NCBI GenBank assembly: GCA_918807975.1
Contig: OU964932.1
Coordinates: 3,534,001 to 3,598,000, forward strand
Length of the DNA: 64,000 bases
Source of the DNA: Aplidium turbinatum
Taxonomy: Eukaryota > Chordata > Ascidiacea > Aplousobranchia > Polyclinidae
Reading direction: 5' to 3'
The position numbers and the translations under genes are program-made. Below the pieces are notes generated by a model that saw nothing but the letters and a program-made list of their open reading frames with translations, was not told the origin of the DNA and ran no database searches. Shown piece by piece: positions 60,541 through 64,000 of this stretch (the first letter of the stretch is position 1; the number at the start of each line of letters is the position of its first letter).

Positions 60541-61219
60541 TATTCAATAAAAATGTGGAGCAGAGGCTCGATGAATCAATATACTGTAATAAAATAAAAA
60601 AAAGATATGTAATTAATACTCACTGGAGAAGAGTAAGCTTTCATTCGGCGAGCACGGATGTGCACTGGCCAGACGTTGAGGCAGGTTCGCCCAGCTGGGT
60701 CGGGGAGGCTAGCAATCGAAACCAGAGGCACTGATAGGCTACATTATCGGTAAAAATAGAAAATTGGGGTAGAAGTTTTGAGGCTGCATCGAGTTGATCA
60801 GGGGATCGTGTTGATCAATGCATTGAAAGCGGAGCGATGTTGATCCGAGCGGGCAAGAACAGCGTTACAAGGCGAAAGCAGCGTATGACAGTTCGAAACA
60901 ATTGATTGATTAGTACATAGAGAATCTAGTGATGATTGAAATTGCTTAATTGCTATTAAACCAGTCTCAAGTCACAATGTACATGAGGTATTTTATTTCC
61001 TTCCTTTTTACTTTAGAATGATTGTTTTTGAAGAGATTGGAGTATCATATAAAAGAAATGGCGCAGGTTTATAGAAATAAGGTGATGACATAAGGTGATC
61101 AATTTTAAGCCAATATTGTTATAAGGTTATAACGTCTAAACGGTTTGCTGTCTTGCGCGCTCGGATACTTACTGCAACGTTATTAGGGAATAAGTTTCTG
61201 ATCGCTGATGTCGTCTTTT
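60541..61219. other. AT-rich gap between GC-rich unit and LINE stop codon
   Basis: Possibly the 3' UTR of the LINE to its right; no motif could be assigned except a GC-rich island near 60640-60720. Confidence 0.3.
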
Positions 61220-64000
61220 CTATGACGTAGCCCCTCCACAAGTGAGCCTGGCGTTCCAAGCTTTCCAGACGCGGAAGGATCCTTCGATTGAGAGGGAAGC
61301 CACTTTTCTAGCCACCTCTGCTACCCCACGAGAAGGAACGCCCAAGGCCGTCAGAGCTCGAGAGCTCGTCGGGGCATAGCTCCCAAGGGAGTCTACGACA
61401 AACGGAAGTGACAGGACGTCCCTGCAAGGGCGCTTCCTGTCTTCCTTTATGTTGATACTTAACTCGCCGTACTTGTCGTGTTTCCTGTCGGCGGCTTTTC
61501 GAAGAGAATCCGCGCCGTTGTCGAACGGACATGTGACGTCACATACGACCGTGACACCGTCAGGGCGTTGCAAGACGATGTCAGGACGCAGATCGGCACC
61601 GCCCGCTTCCACGTGCTGTGGAACCGTACTATCTATGGAAAGCCCGGGTTGCCATTCGGCAGGCACGTGCCCCACGATCTCCCTCAATACTGAATTGTGT
61701 CGTTCCGTGACGACAGTCATCACGGTAGGGCAGTGATTCAATATGTGGGGGAGAGTCTCTTCCGCTTTCCCACACGCACGACACATGGAAGGTAGGTAGC
61801 GGCGGCCATGGCTTGGTTTTGATTCAAGTGGCATTAGATTCAATCTAGCTTTGTGCGCAAATACTCGGTCCGCGTGATCCAAGAGCTCCAGGCGCCGGGT
61901 CCAGGAATTTGAAAATCCGGACAGGCAGTGGGCACTGACCGTCTTGCCTTGGTCAGGTTTGGATTCCCACAGTCTCCTCCACCACAAGTCATTGTGTTGA
62001 TGGAGGGTCGGCACCACTTTTTTCCTTATTGGGGGGGTGATTGTGGAGCTCCCCGCGTCCAACTCAAGGCCGCCATCCGGGCGGGCGGACCAACGTACGT
62101 TCAGGCGACGGGTGGCCACCGGGACACGGCCCCACAGGCTCTCGCCTGTAGGGCACGGTCTAGGACGGGCGCCGTCAGGAGGGGGGTCACTATTCAGATA
62201 ACTGGCCAGTTGGTCAGTCGTGGGATCTGGAGTGCCGAACCTCAGACAGGCATGACGCCTAAGCTGCCCGAGAGCGACGGCAGAGACAATGCTGTCAGGT
62301 GACGTCAGCATCTTGAAAGCATGAGTTAGCGAAAGCGTGTCACTTTCGCGACACAAGTTCGTGATGCCCAAACCTCCCAATGCAGGCTTACAGTAAAAGA
62401 ACGCGCTGCAGGCCCACTTGGGAAGACGCCACGCCACCTTCAAACACCGCAAAACCAGTCGGTCAAGCTTCAGAAGCTCATACTGTCTAAAGCGCCGCAC
62501 TCGCAGATGGTATGACGCGGACGGGAGAATGATGGAAGTGAGTGCCAGAAGTTTCTGGCTTGGGGTAAGAAAGGATTTCATCAATAAGGAAATGTGCTTC
62601 TCCAGAATGGAGATGAAGGGTTGGGTTAGGGATGCGTCCGAGGCGTAACCGGTTCGAGCGCCGAGGTATTTATACGTCTCGCCTTTGGGGATGACTCGAA
62701 TTTCCTCCCCGGCAAGGGAGAAAGGTTTCGGGTCGACCCGCAGACGGGACGCCGACACTTTCCCATAGGAAAGGGTGCCACACTTGCGTGGGTTGAACTG
62801 TAGCCCGGACCAGGAAGAGAAGGGTTCAGTAGCAGATAGAAGAGAGATCATCTGCTCGCGATCGGAAGAAACGAGACAGATGTCGTCCGCATAAGCCATA
62901 CAACGCACTTTGATGTCGTCTTCTTTGGCAGGAAGGTTGTAGCCGCAATCCGTTTTGTCACGGACGCCCCTGAGAAGCACCTCGATGACCAAATTGAATA
63001 GCAGCCCCGACAACGGGCAGCCCTGACGGACTCCTCGCCCCACAGGGATACGATCGGTTTCACCATTGCCGCAGCGGACGGTGCAGGTGTTGTCGACGTA
63101 TATGTCGGAGATGCACTCAATAAGGTCTGTGAGGGCGTCAAAATGACGCAGGACCTCGGCTATGCATTCGTGCCGGACACTGCCAAAGGCGTTTCGAATG
63201 TCCAGAAACGCAACTGACACAGGCCTTTTGCGTGACTGTGCATCCGAGAGGATGGTGTCGAGCATGAACACATGCTCATAGACGCTCTCTGTGGGCATGA
63301 ATCCCTTTTGCTCTCGGCTGATAACATTCCCCTCCACCGCCCATCGCTGCAGGCGCCGGGCCAATACGGCGGAGTAGATTTTATAAATGTCTCGGCAGAT
63401 GGAGATGGGCCGCCAGTTGCTGACGTCGTGCAGGTCACCCTCAGGGTCTTTACATATGAGTGTGATCCTGCTGGTTCTCCACTGGTCCGGTACACGACGG
63501 TTGATCCGGCAGGTCTCGAAAAGGCTGGCCAAGAGTCCCCCTCTTGGGTCCAGGGTCTTCCAGAAACCGTAGGACAATCCGTCAGAACCAGGGGCGGAAC
63601 CGACATCAAGCGACTGGAGGACCGCCTCCACCTCCCGGGCCGTAATGGGACTTTCACCGTCATCGATGAGGAAGAGGTTTACACCATCATGCTCGTAACG
63701 GTGGGAGTTCATCCACTCGGGCATCTGCGAGCAACTCCCAGCTTCAGGAGCGGTCATGTCGCGTCGAAATCTCTCCTCAATTTCTTGAGGTGGGATTTCG
63801 CAACGACGGTCACTGTTTTTGCCTTCAACGATCCGGCGGACCGTTCCCTTCGCGTCCCGCGAGAAGGCGGCTTGCAACCCCACGCCCTTACGATATCGGG
63901 CTCCGTTCCCGCGCGAACCCCCGCCGCCCGACCGAGGAGAACCCCCGTTCGAACGACGGCGAGCCGCGCGAGCCCGGGCGCCACGATTGAAGCGTGGTTT
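61220..64000 (-). mobile_element. RLE-class LINE (R2-like), RT plus restriction-like endonuclease, open at window edge
   Basis: An uninterrupted frame runs from the right edge of the window to a stop at 61220. The first visible in-frame candidate start (GTG at 63883) is not the true start, since about 39 more codons (Arg/Gly-rich) are open beyond it. Numbering from 63883: RT motif A FLDIRNAF (Asp228), motif B GRGVRQGCPLSGLLFNL (283-299), catalytic YADD (331-334), PRKCGTLSYGK, then a CCHC zinc knuckle C701-C704-H713-C718. The restriction-like endonuclease follows, with RPD (766-768), then CDVTCPF and K801/K804. This C-terminal zinc-knuckle plus RLE arrangement defines the R2/NeSL group, which usually inserts at specific genomic sites. 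Coding GC content is far above the neighbourhood. No stop in over 920 codons implies recent activity. The clade within the group is not resolved. Confidence 0.9.

Noticed and set aside
61449-63572. Plus-strand and other minus-frame ORFs of 61-167 codons
   Set aside because: Shadows of the GC-rich RLE-class LINE frame, where stop codons are rare in all frames.

Overview
This is a window from an animal nuclear genome: AT-rich, low in coding density, with spliced genes, long introns and a large load of nested mobile elements. The two host genes I can identify both give proteins close to their vertebrate counterparts. Non-LTR retrotransposons, Penelope-like elements (PLEs), hAT DNA transposons and hammerhead ribozymes occur together. 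My best guess is an invertebrate deuterostome, perhaps an ascidian tunicate; this is inference and the species is not identified.

Host genes. (1) A complete four-exon CRIP-type LIM gene lies on the + strand (coding 16857-22189, 77 codons). (2) The spartin gene (SPART/SPG20) lies on the - strand (coding 48010 down to 29114). I can follow it through eleven exons whose phases all agree, giving 528 codons: N-terminal MIT domain, linker, central spartin domain, acidic linker and C-terminal senescence domain. Two CRE palindromes sit about 130-160 bp upstream of its proposed start. Weaker candidates are two terminal exons near 1.2-1.7 kb and a broken THAP-domain ORF near 10.5-11.1 kb.

Layout. 1-9.8 kb: AT-rich, mostly unassigned sequence. 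9.8-16.3 kb: a palindrome, the THAP ORF, a SINE and CAGTGGC-ended MITEs. 16.9-22.2 kb: the CRIP gene, with a SINE in intron 2 and an 1.1-kb PLE palindrome in intron 3. 22.3-29 kb: hAT MITEs with exact 8-bp target duplications and an interrupted LINE. 29.1-48.0 kb: spartin, whose introns hold a foldback element, PLE and LINE remnants, nested hAT elements, a 5-kb composite transposon and a hammerhead. 48.3-56.1 kb: two oppositely oriented arrays of alternating ~394/400-bp satellite monomers. 56.1-60 kb: MITE, SINE and hAT-like fragments, and a second hammerhead. 60-64 kb: a GC-rich unit and a long RLE-type (R2-like) LINE ORF that is still open at the right edge.

The host genes show no functional link to each other. 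The main story is nested insertion. Several elements can be ordered in time by target duplications, and in one case by an empty-site paralogue 3 kb away.
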